A stretch of 64,000 nt of DNA from Vagococcus luciliae. Lineage in GTDB: Bacteria > Bacillota > Bacilli > Lactobacillales > Vagococcaceae. The notes below the pieces were generated by a model. That model was not told the origin of the DNA, did not search any database, and saw only the letters and a list, made by a program, of their open reading frames with translations. Of this stretch, positions 17,338 through 26,800 are shown in pieces; the first letter of the stretch is position 1; each line of letters starts with the position of its first letter. The stretch lies in assembly GCF_024637875.1 (NCBI RefSeq), contig NZ_CP102451.1, forward strand, positions 1,057,001 to 1,121,000. Direction: 5' to 3'. A program made the translations under genes and the position numbers.

Positions 17338-18092
17338 TATTCGTCAAATAAGATAAATTCGCGATATTTTTGAGATAAGATGGATAGAATGATATTGAGT
17401 CCAATCATGTTAGTACAGTTTTCTGATATAGGGCTTGGAACGTTGCTAATTTCGTAAAACAACTGATAATTCGAATAATCAGTTAAAAAATTCTTTCCAA
17501 AAGATGTGACAGAACAAATTGGAATTTTGTTAATATTAAGGAATTTAACAGTGTTTTGAATCGATTCTGTATTTCCACCTAGAGAAGCAATAAAAACTAG
17601 GTCATTTTGGGTTAAAGTTTGACTAATAATTTCAAAAGAAGTCTCTCCAGAAATTAAAAAGTTAGGTCTATTTGATAAAAATAATTCATTTGAGAAGTCT
17701 TTTGAATAGTTATTTTGTGTGAATCCAGTAGCATAAATTAGGATATTTTTTGCGTTTTTCATTTGAGACAATAATGGTTGAAAATTTACTTGTTCAGCAT
17801 ACTGAAATGTTTTATCGATATTTTGTCGAATATTATCGACAAGGTCAAAAGGTGCCACTATAGCTTTGTTTAAATCTTGTTCAATTGCATATTTCATTTC
17901 AGAAAAACCTTTATAGTTTAATTTTTGAGCTAATCTTGATATTGAACTCTTTGAAGATAAGACTTTTTCAGCAAAATCAACAGCTGATAGGTTAACGACT
18001 TCTTGTTTATGATTTTGGATATAATAAATGATTTCTTTTTCACTAACTGACAAAGATTCGAAATATACTTGTATATGTTGATCAAAGTTCAA
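17337..18092 (-). CDS. RpiR family transcriptional regulator
   Basis: A 251-residue regulator. The N-terminal helix-turn-helix domain covers residues 1-75 (SKSSISRLAQKLNYKGFSEMKYAI is the recognition part). A C-terminal SIS sugar-phosphate-binding domain runs from about residue 105 (ILIYATGFTQNN, then FIASLGGNTESI). The start is TTG at 18090-18092 with AAGGAGGAG upstream. It lies 60 bp after the PTS/glucosidase operon on the same strand, behind a terminator, and probably controls that operon in response to a phosphorylated sugar. Confidence 0.87.
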   Translation of the reverse strand: MNFDQHIQVYFESLSVSEKEIIYYIQNHKQEVVNLSAVDFAEKVLSSKSSISRLAQKLNYKGFSEMKYAIEQDLNKAIVAPFDLVDNIRQNIDKTFQYAEQVNFQPLLSQMKNAKNILIYATGFTQNNYSKDFSNELFLSNRPNFLISGETSFEIISQTLTQNDLVFIASLGGNTESIQNTVKFLNINKIPICSVTSFGKNFLTDYSNYQLFYEISNVPSPISENCTNMIGLNIILSILSQKYREFILFDE

Positions 18093-18130
18093 AATAACTC
18101 CTCCTTTTGCATAATAGTATTATACAACAA

Positions 18131-18153
18131 AAAAAGAGGAATGCTCCTCTTTT
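18131..18153 (-). terminator. Terminator of the PTS/glucosidase operon
   Basis: Read leftward, AAAAGAGGA, a GCAT loop and TCCTCTTTTTTT form a stem with a T-run that overlaps the glucosidase stop codon. Confidence 0.75.
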
Positions 18154-19828
18154 AGTTTTTGATGTGATATATTAATGCTTCATAAGGATTTAATGTAATA
18201 TTTTGAGTTAATTGATTACTCGAATCTTTATAATTGGATAAAAGTAGTTTGAATTCATCATTGTAAACATCCTCTGGACAAGTATAGTTAATTTTATAAG
18301 GAGAAAACGAGCAAATCACTAATAATGTTTCATCCTTATATTTTCGTGTGTAACTATAAATATCAGAATCATTTTCGTTGATTAACTGATAATCTCCATG
18401 AACAATAACTTTATACTCTTTTCTTAATTGAATCAATTTTTTATAGTGATAAAAGATTGAGTTTTTATCTTCTAAAGCATCTTTTACATTAATGATATCA
18501 TTATCATGAGAGTAATTAATCCAAGGTTTTGCATCAGAAAAACCGTAATTTTTAGAATTATCCCAAGGCATAGGAGTTCTAGCATTATCTCTTGATTTTA
18601 AGTAGATTGCTTTATTGATGTATTCTTCTGATTCCCCATTTTCTTTCATCTCTTGATAAAAATATTTTGTTTCAATATCTTTATATTCATCGATTGAAGA
18701 AAACGGAACATTTTTCATGCCGATTTCTTCTCCTTGAAAAATATATGGAGTTCCTTTCATCATATGTAGTAAGCTTCCTAACATCTTTCCAGATTCAATT
18801 CTATATTCATTATCATTACCAAAACGTGTAACAGCACGTGGTTGATCGTGATTGCTCCAGTACAACGAGTTCCATCCATCTTTAAGTTGGTATTGCCATT
18901 CACTAAGAGTAGCTTTTAAATCACTTAATTTGAAACGAACATCCGAAAATTTACCATATTTACCATAGTCGAGATGCATGTGGTCAAAATGGAACACCAT
19001 GTTTAATTCTTCTCTTTCAGGTTGTGTATATAGTTTTGCTTGCTCACTGTTTGTATTTGGAGTTTCACCAACTGTTAAAATATCATATTTGCTTAAAACT
19101 TCTTGATTCATTTCATGAAGAAATTCATGAACTCTAGGCCCATTTGATGCACCAGCATAGTATGATTTAGTATATGCTAAAGAGGGGTCTTCGGGATAGT
19201 CTTGACGTTTACTGATTAGACTGATAACATCCATTCTAAATCCATCGATACCAAATTCAAACCAGTCTTTCATCATATCATAAATATGTTCTCTAACTTT
19301 AGGATTTTCCCAATTTAAATCTGGTTGTTCTTTTGCAAAGCAGTGTAGGTAATACTGATTTCGACTTTCTACATATTCCCATGCAGGACCTCCAAAAGTA
19401 GCTCCCCAGCTATTAGGAGCAGAACCGTCTTCTTTTGGATCTTTCCAAATGTAAAAATCAGCATAGTCGTTATCTGTATTCTCTTTAGATTTTAAAAACC
19501 ATTCATGTTTATCACTTGTATGATTTACAACAAGATCAAGAATAATTTTAATTCCCATATTATGAGCAGCATCTAGTAAAGATTTGAATTCATCAATTGT
19601 CCCATATGAAGATAACGTTTTTTTATAATCACTTATATCGTATCCATTATCTATAAGGGGGGATTCAAAAATCGGGTTTAACCAAATCACATCAATACCT
19701 AGATTAGATAGATAAGGTAATTTTTCTTTAATTCCGTTAAAATCACCGATACCATCATCATTTGAATCTTTAAAACTTTGTGGATATACTTGATAAACAA
19801 CACTTTCTTTCCACCATTCATTACTCAT
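18152..19828 (-). CDS. GH13 alpha-glucosidase (oligo-1,6-glucosidase / phospho-glucosidase type)
   Basis: A 558-residue cytosolic glycoside hydrolase with the GH13 barrel. Catalytic residues visible are nucleophile Asp-200 (DGFRMDVIS), acid/base Glu-255 (TVGETPN) and Asp-328 (SNHDQPR); the QPDLNWENP region V motif is also present. Val follows the nucleophile, as in enzymes acting on alpha-1,6 linkages and in trehalose-6-phosphate hydrolases, rather than Ala or Thr of alpha-1,4 enzymes. Position behind a mannose-type PTS suggests it cleaves an imported, possibly phosphorylated, disaccharide of the isomaltose type. treC-like and malL-like functions remain alternatives. Its start overlaps the EIIA stop as TAATG. 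Confidence 0.85.
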   Translation of the reverse strand: MSNEWWKESVVYQVYPQSFKDSNDDGIGDFNGIKEKLPYLSNLGIDVIWLNPIFESPLIDNGYDISDYKKTLSSYGTIDEFKSLLDAAHNMGIKIILDLVVNHTSDKHEWFLKSKENTDNDYADFYIWKDPKEDGSAPNSWGATFGGPAWEYVESRNQYYLHCFAKEQPDLNWENPKVREHIYDMMKDWFEFGIDGFRMDVISLISKRQDYPEDPSLAYTKSYYAGASNGPRVHEFLHEMNQEVLSKYDILTVGETPNTNSEQAKLYTQPEREELNMVFHFDHMHLDYGKYGKFSDVRFKLSDLKATLSEWQYQLKDGWNSLYWSNHDQPRAVTRFGNDNEYRIESGKMLGSLLHMMKGTPYIFQGEEIGMKNVPFSSIDEYKDIETKYFYQEMKENGESEEYINKAIYLKSRDNARTPMPWDNSKNYGFSDAKPWINYSHDNDIINVKDALEDKNSIFYHYKKLIQLRKEYKVIVHGDYQLINENDSDIYSYTRKYKDETLLVICSFSPYKINYTCPEDVYNDEFKLLLSNYKDSSNQLTQNITLNPYEALIYHIKN

Positions 19829-20247
19829 TATTCATCCTCCATATCTATTTCTTGATTATTAAAATACTCATTAACATAAATGATTTGTTGTTGGCCTTCG
19901 TTAATAGCTGTATCAATTTGTTCTTTCGTAATTTTATTGTCAGTTAGACTTAGAAGAAGTGTCATGACAACTGGTACATTCATCCCAGTTATAATGTGAA
20001 TATTAGGATTGTTAATAAATTTGATGAAGGCTTGATTTACTGAACCACCTAACAAATCAGTAAAAATAATAGCTTCATCATTGTCTTTTAAGGATTCTAA
20101 AGCAATATCAATTTCATCTTCTACAGGAACGTTAGATGTGTAGGCAGAGATTGCCGTGATATCTTTTATACTTGGAATAATATATTGAATAGTGTCTTTT
20201 AAGCCATCTGCTAGATTAGAATGACTAGCAAAAATTATTTTTCGCAT
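19828..20247 (-). CDS. PTS mannose-family EIIA component
   Basis: A 139-residue cytosolic phosphocarrier of the EIIA-Man fold. The phospho-acceptor is the His near residue 9 (IFASHSNLADGL), and the FTDLLGGSVNQAF segment is typical. It takes phosphate from HPr and passes it to the EIIB protein of the same operon. It lies 10 bp after EIID and overlaps the glucosidase start by one base. Confidence 0.9.
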   Translation of the reverse strand: MRKIIFASHSNLADGLKDTIQYIIPSIKDITAISAYTSNVPVEDEIDIALESLKDNDEAIIFTDLLGGSVNQAFIKFINNPNIHIITGMNVPVVMTLLLSLTDNKITKEQIDTAINEGQQQIIYVNEYFNNQEIDMEDE

Positions 20248-20257
20248 TTTTTTCCTC

Positions 20258-21067
20258 CTAAACTGTTAATACACCGAAAAATGATAGTACTAGTGAGATT
20301 CCAATCACTAAGAAAATAATGGAAGTAACACTCATCTTTTTGTTGGCGATAATTTTATAAATCAATATTGTTAACGCAACAGGTAATAATGCTGGCATGA
20401 TTTTATCTAGAATTTCAGTTTGTATAGGCATTTCCACATCTCCAGTTTTAAAGACAATCCCTGTATTTATTTTTACAACTGATGGGATTAGTGCACCAAC
20501 CACTGTTAGTCCCATAACAGAAGCTGCTTCTGTAAATACAGACAGTTTATCACCTAGAGATGTTATCAGTTTAAGACCTGAATCGTAACCAATTGAAAAT
20601 AGTTTAATACGGAAGAAGACGAAGAAAATATTAAAAAGTAACCAAATAATAGCACCTGTTGGATTTCCTTCTAACCCCATGTAAGCCGCGATTGATCCCA
20701 TAATAGTAGGATATAGAACCCAAATTAAAGTGTCCCCAATCCCGGCTAAAGGCCCCATCATCCCTGTTTTAAATGCTTGGACAGTTTCCAAAGAATCGGT
20801 ACCATCTTTTTCTTCCATTGCTAAACTAGCTCCAAGGATAATATTTGCCATCCATGTTGTTGTATTAAAATACTTGTAATGATTATTAAGTGATGCTACA
20901 TAATCATCGTCATCTGGATATATTTTTCTTAATGATTTTTCTAATCCAAAAACAATGGCAGGTCCTTGTTGTGTTTGGTAATTAAAAATATTACAAGCAC
21001 TGAACATGTATCTAATTGCCGCTTTATTGATATCTTTTTTAGTTAATACTAATTCTTCATTACTCAT
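20258..21067 (-). CDS. PTS mannose-family EIID component
   Basis: About 269 residues from ATG 21067, chosen because AAGGAG lies 9 bases upstream; the longer in-frame start at 21118 lies inside the EIIC gene. The protein shows EIID signatures FNYQTQQGPAIVFGLEK and GMMGPLAGIGDTLIW with C-terminal membrane segments. With EIIC it forms the membrane sugar channel. The start overlaps the EIIC stop by 8 bp, so the two are coupled. Confidence 0.92.
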   Translation of the reverse strand: MSNEELVLTKKDINKAAIRYMFSACNIFNYQTQQGPAIVFGLEKSLRKIYPDDDDYVASLNNHYKYFNTTTWMANIILGASLAMEEKDGTDSLETVQAFKTGMMGPLAGIGDTLIWVLYPTIMGSIAAYMGLEGNPTGAIIWLLFNIFFVFFRIKLFSIGYDSGLKLITSLGDKLSVFTEAASVMGLTVVGALIPSVVKINTGIVFKTGDVEMPIQTEILDKIMPALLPVALTILIYKIIANKKMSVTSIIFLVIGISLVLSFFGVLTV

Positions 21068-21860
21068 CAAATTCATCTCCTTCATCAAAGTCAACTGATT
21101 CATTATTGACACTAGCAACTGATTTTTTCATGTTAGTAGTGAAGAAATAGTATGCCAATGCAAATCCTAATAATGAAATACCAAATATTGGCATTTTAAG
21201 GTATGCAGAGAATATGAAACCAATAATAAGCATAGTTAAATATTTTTTGGCTGGCATTACTTGTAATAATAATGCGATACCAACAACTGGCAGCATGTTG
21301 CCTGCTATTGATAAGCCATCTGTAAACCATTGTGGCACAACGTCTAAAATAACATTTACAATTTTATCACCGAAAATGACACATAAAGCTGTTGGTATGG
21401 CTGTTGATAGACCAAAAATTAGTGGACCAACCATGAGTATGTGATTCATTTTTTTGAATTTTCTTTCGTTCAATGCTTTTTGAGCAGCTTGAGCAACGTA
21501 TGAATTTAATATTTTAGCTAATACATCTAGTTGAATTCCTAACATACCAACGGGAACCCCTACAGCTAATGCCACAGCTTTTGCTTCTTCTATATTGTTA
21601 GTTGTTCTGATGGCAACATAGATACCAACTAGCGCAGCAAGCCCCCAGTTAGGAACAGAGGAACCTCCAATATTTGCAACTCCTAAAGCCATTAATTGGA
21701 ATGTACCTCCAATAACCATGGCAGTTTGCATGTCTCCCATAATTAATCCAGCAAATAGTGCTACCATTATTGGGAACCAAGTAACAATAACTAATCCTTG
21801 TTGATCTATAACCATCCAGAAAGAAAGCAGGATGATTAGTAGTCCTTGTATAATCTCCAT
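21060..21860 (-). CDS. PTS mannose-family EIIC component
   Basis: A 266-residue polytopic permease of the EIIC-Man/Sor family. Visible are MGDMQTAMVIGGTFQLMALG and the GGSSVPNWGLAALVG stretch, with about seven membrane helices and an acidic tail. It forms the sugar-translocating unit with EIID. It follows EIIB by 21 bp. Confidence 0.92.
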   Translation of the reverse strand: MEIIQGLLIILLSFWMVIDQQGLVIVTWFPIMVALFAGLIMGDMQTAMVIGGTFQLMALGVANIGGSSVPNWGLAALVGIYVAIRTTNNIEEAKAVALAVGVPVGMLGIQLDVLAKILNSYVAQAAQKALNERKFKKMNHILMVGPLIFGLSTAIPTALCVIFGDKIVNVILDVVPQWFTDGLSIAGNMLPVVGIALLLQVMPAKKYLTMLIIGFIFSAYLKMPIFGISLLGFALAYYFFTTNMKKSVASVNNESVDFDEGDEFDE

Positions 21861-21881
21861 GTCAATAATCTCCTTCTAATG

Positions 21882-22358
21882 TTACTTAATATATTTTTCT
21901 AATGGTTCTTCATTATCACTAGGAACGAAATGGAATGTGACAGGTATTCCCATCGCTTCTAATTTTTTTAAATCTGCCACTTCTTTTTCATCGACAGAGA
22001 CCATTTTTTTTACCGTTTCTTTATTTTCACCATCAAACATGATTCCTATATTTACTTTAGGAATTTTTACGCCACCTTCACTCAGCTTAATAAGTGTTTC
22101 AGGTTCTTTAACAATTAAAAATACATTATGATTATCATATTTTCCTGCATTAAAATTTGTTATGGCAGTTTGAGTGTCAATGATTGACATTCCTGTACCA
22201 GCTGGTTTACTCATTCTCATTGCCGCTTTTTGCGTTTCATCTTTACTAATCTGATCGTCAACCACCATCAATCTTTTTGCCTTAACAGCTCCGGCCCATT
22301 GTGTGACAACTATTCCATGAATTAATCTTTGATCTATTCTTGCTAATACTAATGACAT
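21882..22358 (-). CDS. PTS mannose-family EIIB component
   Basis: A 158-residue cytosolic EIIB of the mannose/sorbose family. The phosphorylated residue is His-15 in RIDQRLIHGIVVTQW, which passes phosphate to the incoming sugar. It is the first gene of the EIIB-EIIC-EIID-EIIA-GH13 operon. The promoter with its overlapping cre site lies 34 bp upstream. Confidence 0.92.
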   Translation of the reverse strand: MSLVLARIDQRLIHGIVVTQWAGAVKAKRLMVVDDQISKDETQKAAMRMSKPAGTGMSIIDTQTAITNFNAGKYDNHNVFLIVKEPETLIKLSEGGVKIPKVNIGIMFDGENKETVKKMVSVDEKEVADLKKLEAMGIPVTFHFVPSDNEEPLEKYIK

Positions 22359-22391
22359 ATAAATCTCTCCTTTGTTTTCGTTTACAAAAAA

Positions 22392-22428
22392 AGTATATGT
22401 CTAGTGTTACATAGATACAACGCTTTCA
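22392..22428 (-). promoter_or_regulatory. PTS operon promoter with overlapping cre site
   Basis: On the minus strand, TTGTAT (22415-22420) and TATACT (22392-22397) are 17 bases apart. The -35 box is embedded in TGAAAGCGTTGTAT (22415-22428), a match of about 12 of 14 to the catabolite-responsive element. CcpA binding there would block RNA polymerase when a preferred sugar is present. Confidence 0.7.
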
Positions 22429-22491
22429 AGTGAGTATGGTCAATCGTTTCAAGTATTGGTCTGCGTGCCAAAGTAATGGGCAAATTCCCAT

Positions 22492-22527
22492 AAATAAAAA
22501 GCACTCGATTTTGAGTGCTTTTTATTT
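22492..22527. terminator. 15-bp bidirectional-type hairpin at the end of the cdaR remnant
   Basis: AAATAAAAAGCACTC and GAGTGCTTTTTATTT pair perfectly around a 6-base loop. The stop of the minus-strand gene lies in the right arm; T-runs are present in both directions. Confidence 0.75.
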
Positions 22528-22980
22528 CTTTAATCTAATATGTCTAGAAAAATATAAAGCTAGTTGTAAATATAATGTATAGTCTTTTTCAGATAAAGAA
22601 TGAGATAAAAAAAGTGAGTCTATTTTTTCAATTCGATATAACAGTGTATTACGATGTATAAACAATTCTCGTGATGTGCTAGCAATATTTTGATTATTAG
22701 CAAGATAGCTATCTAGTGTTTCTAGTAATTGGCTGTCTCTTTTCTTATCTACCTCAATTATTGAACCAAGATAGTGCTCTACAAATAGTTGTGCAGATAA
22801 TTCATCAACTCGCTTTGTTATAAAGAGATCAAAAAAGTAATCGTCTGGATAGTAAATTGGCTGGCCTTTTTTTGTTTTGAATGCCATTAATTGTTTTGCA
22901 ACATCATAACTTTTTTGAATTTCTGAAATTGATTCATTTGTTCCCACAAAAAAAGAAATACTAGTTTTTTCAATATGCAT
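22522..22980 (-). pseudogene. Truncated CdaR/PucR-type regulator (C-terminal 152 residues)
   Basis: The residues LLETLDSYLANNQNIASTSRELFIHRNTLLYRIEKI form the PucR-type C-terminal helix-turn-helix found in sugar-diacid regulators of the CdaR family. Those proteins are normally about 370 residues with an N-terminal sensor, which is absent here. The ATG at 22980 has no clear ribosome site and sits where an unrelated fragment begins on the other strand. The likeliest reading is a decayed gene; a short DNA-binding relic product cannot be excluded. Confidence 0.65.
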
Positions 22981-22982
22981 TT

Positions 22983-23102
22983 AAGAGATTATTTAAATCA
23001 TACACACATCCAGAATACTTTGATATGGCATATATAGGGCCGAAAAAAGATTGTGATAAGCATTGGGCGATATTTCAAGAAATGAACATAGAAGATAAAT
23101 AA
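22983..23102 (+). pseudogene. 3' fragment of an unidentified gene
   Basis: A rightward frame encodes LFKSYTHPEYFDMAYIGP, KKDCDKHWAIFQEM and NIEDK-stop (TAA 23100-23102). The composition looks like real protein ending at a strong terminator, but no start, ribosome site or N-terminal part is present; it abuts the truncated regulator. I do not recognise the family. Confidence 0.4.
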
Positions 23103-23145
23103 AAACTCTATGACTTAGGAATGTTTTCTAAGTCATAGAGTTTTT
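23101..23145. terminator. Strong bidirectional terminator
   Basis: A perfect 18-bp stem, AAAAACTCTATGACTTAG with CTAAGTCATAGAGTTTTT, and a 9-base loop, T-runs on both sides. It ends the tautomerase gene from the right and once ended the fragment from the left. Confidence 0.85.
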
Positions 23146-23533
23146 ACAATTCTCCTGTTAGAAACTGTGCTTTACCAAATGCAAAGCTCCAATCTTCATC
23201 AGCATTAACAACTAAGTTAATCATAATATCTTCTTTTCGAATACCTAATTCATCATTTAAAGCAGTCACCAAATTGTGGTAAAACTGTTTTTTTTGTTCA
23301 GTTGTTCTGGGGCGAGTAATAAGACTAAATAGAAGAACATCTTTTGTTCGTTCAAATCCTAAACCAGTATCTAATATTTGCATTTCATATGGTTCGTGTT
23401 GGTTGACTATTTGGTATCTATCTCCTACAGGTGCATCAAAGGCTTCTAACATTACTTTATATGAAATATCTAAAATTGCTTGAATATCTTCTGGCGCGCG
23501 ACCTTTAATCATATCTATTTTCATTAATGGCAT
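23144..23533 (-). CDS. Tautomerase family protein
   Basis: A 129-residue protein of the longer single-chain tautomerase group. The sequence starts Met-Pro (MPLMKIDMIKGR), keeping the N-terminal proline used as the catalytic base after Met removal. The RTTEQKKQFYHNL and DIMINLVVNADEDWSFAFGKAQ segments fit the family. The natural substrate is unknown. AGAGGAG lies upstream of the ATG; the gene is monocistronic. Confidence 0.82.
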   Translation of the reverse strand: MPLMKIDMIKGRAPEDIQAILDISYKVMLEAFDAPVGDRYQIVNQHEPYEMQILDTGLGFERTKDVLLFSLITRPRTTEQKKQFYHNLVTALNDELGIRKEDIMINLVVNADEDWSFAFGKAQFLTGEL

Positions 23534-23875
23534 AAATTTTATTCTCCTCTTAACTTAATTAAGGAAAGTATCTCAAAAATTTACAATTAAATCAATAAAA
23601 ACACCTTGAGTTAACTAAAATATAACAAATAAATAACTATATTATATTTAATAATAGTCAATTGATAAAGAATTTAAATAATATAGAGTTGATTAAATAT
23701 AAAAGTAATTGTTATTTTATTATCAATTTCAGTTCGTAAATAGTGGTTTATCTAGTAAAAATAACTATACCTATTGTAAATGAGAAAAAAAATAGTCATA
23801 ATGAGAAAAACTTAATAAAAAATAAACAATATTCTCATTGTATTATTGTTATTAAATAATAAAAGGGGTAGGTAA
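23534..23875. other. AT-rich intergenic region upstream of the cell-wall protease
   Basis: About 340 bp, very AT-rich, holding the divergent upstream regions of the tautomerase and protease genes. An 8-bp inverted repeat AATGAGAA ... TTCTCATT (about 23800 and 23831) is the only structure seen. No convincing promoter pair could be assigned. AAAAGGGG precedes the protease ATG. Confidence 0.5.
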
Positions 23876-26800
23876 ATGAAAAAGTCGGTTGTTAAAAAAT
23901 CTGCAGTACTTATGAGTAGCTTATTATTGTTGTCCACGCCAATTTTAGATGCAACAATTGTATTGGCACAAGAAAATGAGAAAACTAGCGACAAGCAAAC
24001 AGGGAAAAAGCAGATAGAAGAGAGTTTGAAGAAGTATTTATTGGAGGAAAATGCTTCTGCAAATAAAGCGTATTCTAAAGACTTTTACGCTAGAGTCAAT
24101 GAACAATTAAAAAAAGATGGGTTAATACAGGAAAAATCATCAGAAACAACAGTCGATAATAGTCAGCGTATTAGAGTATTAATTCAACTTGATAAAGAAG
24201 TAGCTGTTGATCATGTTGATTTACCAACAGGCTCTAAGTCTTCTGTTCAATCAATTGAAAAAGCAACAGAAAAAGTAGTAAAAAAACAATCGTCTTTAAA
24301 AACTAAAATTGAAAAAATATCCGGTTCTCAAGCTAAACGATCGTTTGGTTATTTATTAAATGGTTTTTCAATTGATGTCAAAGTAGGCGATATTGAAAAA
24401 ATTGAAGCGTTACAAGGTGTCATTTCAGTCACACCAGCTCAAGTCTTTTATCCAACAGATACGCATGCGAATGCTATTGCTGAAGTTCAAAAGGTCTGGG
24501 AAGAAAGAAAACTTCATGGTGAAGGAATGGTCATCTCAATTATTGATAGTGGGATTGATCCGAGTCATAAAGATTTGTTTTTGTCTCATCCAGAGAGTGG
24601 AATGTTAAAAAAGGATAGTATTAACAAAATGGATAAGGGCTCTTATTTTAGTGAAAAAGTTCCATTTGGTTATAACTACGCAGACGGTAGTGATGATATC
24701 GTCGATGTGGGTGATGCTGGGATGCACGGTCAACACGTTGCAGGAATTGCAGCATCAAATGGTGATGTAAAAGGAGTGGCACCAGAAGCACAATTACTTG
24801 CGATGAAAGTTTTTTCAAATAATAAAAACATTCGAGGCTGTTACAGTGATGATGTCATTGCTGCGATTGAGGATTCTGTCAAATTAGGGGCAGACGTTAT
24901 TAACATGAGTTTGGGTTCCGTTAGTGCTAACACCGATCCAGAAGATCCACAAAATCAAGCCATTAAACGAGCGAGTGATGCGGGGGTTATTTCAGTTATT
25001 TCTGCTGGGAATAACAGTGTTAGTGGAACAAATGACATGCATGATACACCAAAAAATTTACTTGATACATCAGATATGAGTACTGTTGGAAGTCCTGGTG
25101 TAACGACAGAGGCATTAACAGTTGCTTCATCTGAAAATTCGATTGTGACAATGGAAACGCTACAGGATAAATTAGGACATGCTGTTTTCAATTCAGTACC
25201 TGAACTAACAGATGGATCTACCACTATTTTTAGTAAAGTAGAAACAAATTATGATGTGTTAAATAGTGAGCGTCAATTAGTTGACGTAGGTCTTGGACGA
25301 AAAGAAGACTACACAGACGATATTAAGAAAGTACTTAAAGGAAATATCGCTTTAATTAAACGTGGTGAAATTTCTTTTACCAATAAAGCAAGATTAGCTA
25401 AAGAAAATGGAGCTGTTGCTGCTTTTATCTATAATAATACAGATGGTGTCGTTCAAATGTCTCTAGAAGATGCTGAATACCCAACGATTGGTCTATCTGA
25501 TGTAGATGGAGAGGTACTACTTCAAGTCGCTAAAGATAAAAAGCCTGTTGCTTTTACGCTTGGTAAGGCGGAAGTTGATAACAAAATGTATGGTAAAATG
25601 TCTGATTTTAGCTCATGGGGACCAACACCTGAATTGAATTTTAAACCAGAAATTTCAGCACCAGGTGGAAATATCTACTCATTAGCTAATGGTAATAAAT
25701 ATCAAACAATGAGCGGAACAAGTATGGCATCACCATTTGTCGCAGGGTCACAGGCATTGATTTTACAAGCAATTAAAGAGAAAAAATTAAATTTAAGTGG
25801 AAAAGAATTAGTAAAATTTGCAAAAGACTCAGCTATCAGTACTTCTGTGCCAATGCTTGATGTGGCACATACGAAAGAAATTATTTCACCTAGACGTCAA
25901 GGTGCTGGTGAAATAAATGTGGCTTCAGCTATTGAAAATGAAGTGAGTCTTCATTACGCACCAACTAAAGATTCAACCATTGCATTAAAAGAAATTGGTC
26001 GTACAACAACTATCAATGTCACATTAACAAATCATGGAAACAAAGAAAAAGAGTTTACTATTAATGATTTTGGTGGTGTATACACTCAAGCAACAGATGC
26101 TAATAAAGAAATCTATGATACAAAGATTGAAAAAGCATCTCTGTCAACAGATAAACAAACCATTAAACTTGCAGCTGGAGAAAGTAAAGAAGTAGTATTC
26201 CAGTTAAGTTTACCTTACTCTTTTGAAGAGCAACAATTCGTGGAAGGATTTATTGGTTTTGATGGAGTAGATACACCAAATCTTGTGATACCTTACATGG
26301 GATTTTTTGGTAAATACTCAACTGGACACACAATTGATCCGTTAATTTACCAAGATGGACATAGTGCTCCTACTGCGTCAGGTTTTCTAGCAAGTAATAA
26401 TAACTTTATTTTAGGAATGCTTAAAGATGATCAAGGTCAATCAGTTGTTTCTCCTGATGCGATGGCCATCTCTCCTCAAAATGAAGATAACATTCAAGAT
26501 TACAGTATTCCTTATCTATTTTTCAATCGTAATTTTGCTAAGGCGACTTATGATATTGTAGATGATAAAGGGGAAACGATAAAAGAGTTATATATTGCTA
26601 AAAATGGACGAAAAGATTTTTACAATACAAGTTCTGGAAAATGGACAACTCATGTCGTATCTCAAGCAAAATGGTCAGGAACTCAATACGATAAAAAATC
26701 AGGAAAAGAAGAAGTAGTTCCAGATGGTCGTTATCAATATAAAGTTACGGTATCATCACAAAATGATAACTCCGATCAAGTAACGTATATCCCTGTCACA

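Noticed and set aside
24955-25224. An 89-residue open frame antisense to the subtilisin gene
   Set aside because: It lies wholly inside the catalytic region of a strongly supported gene and has no start context.
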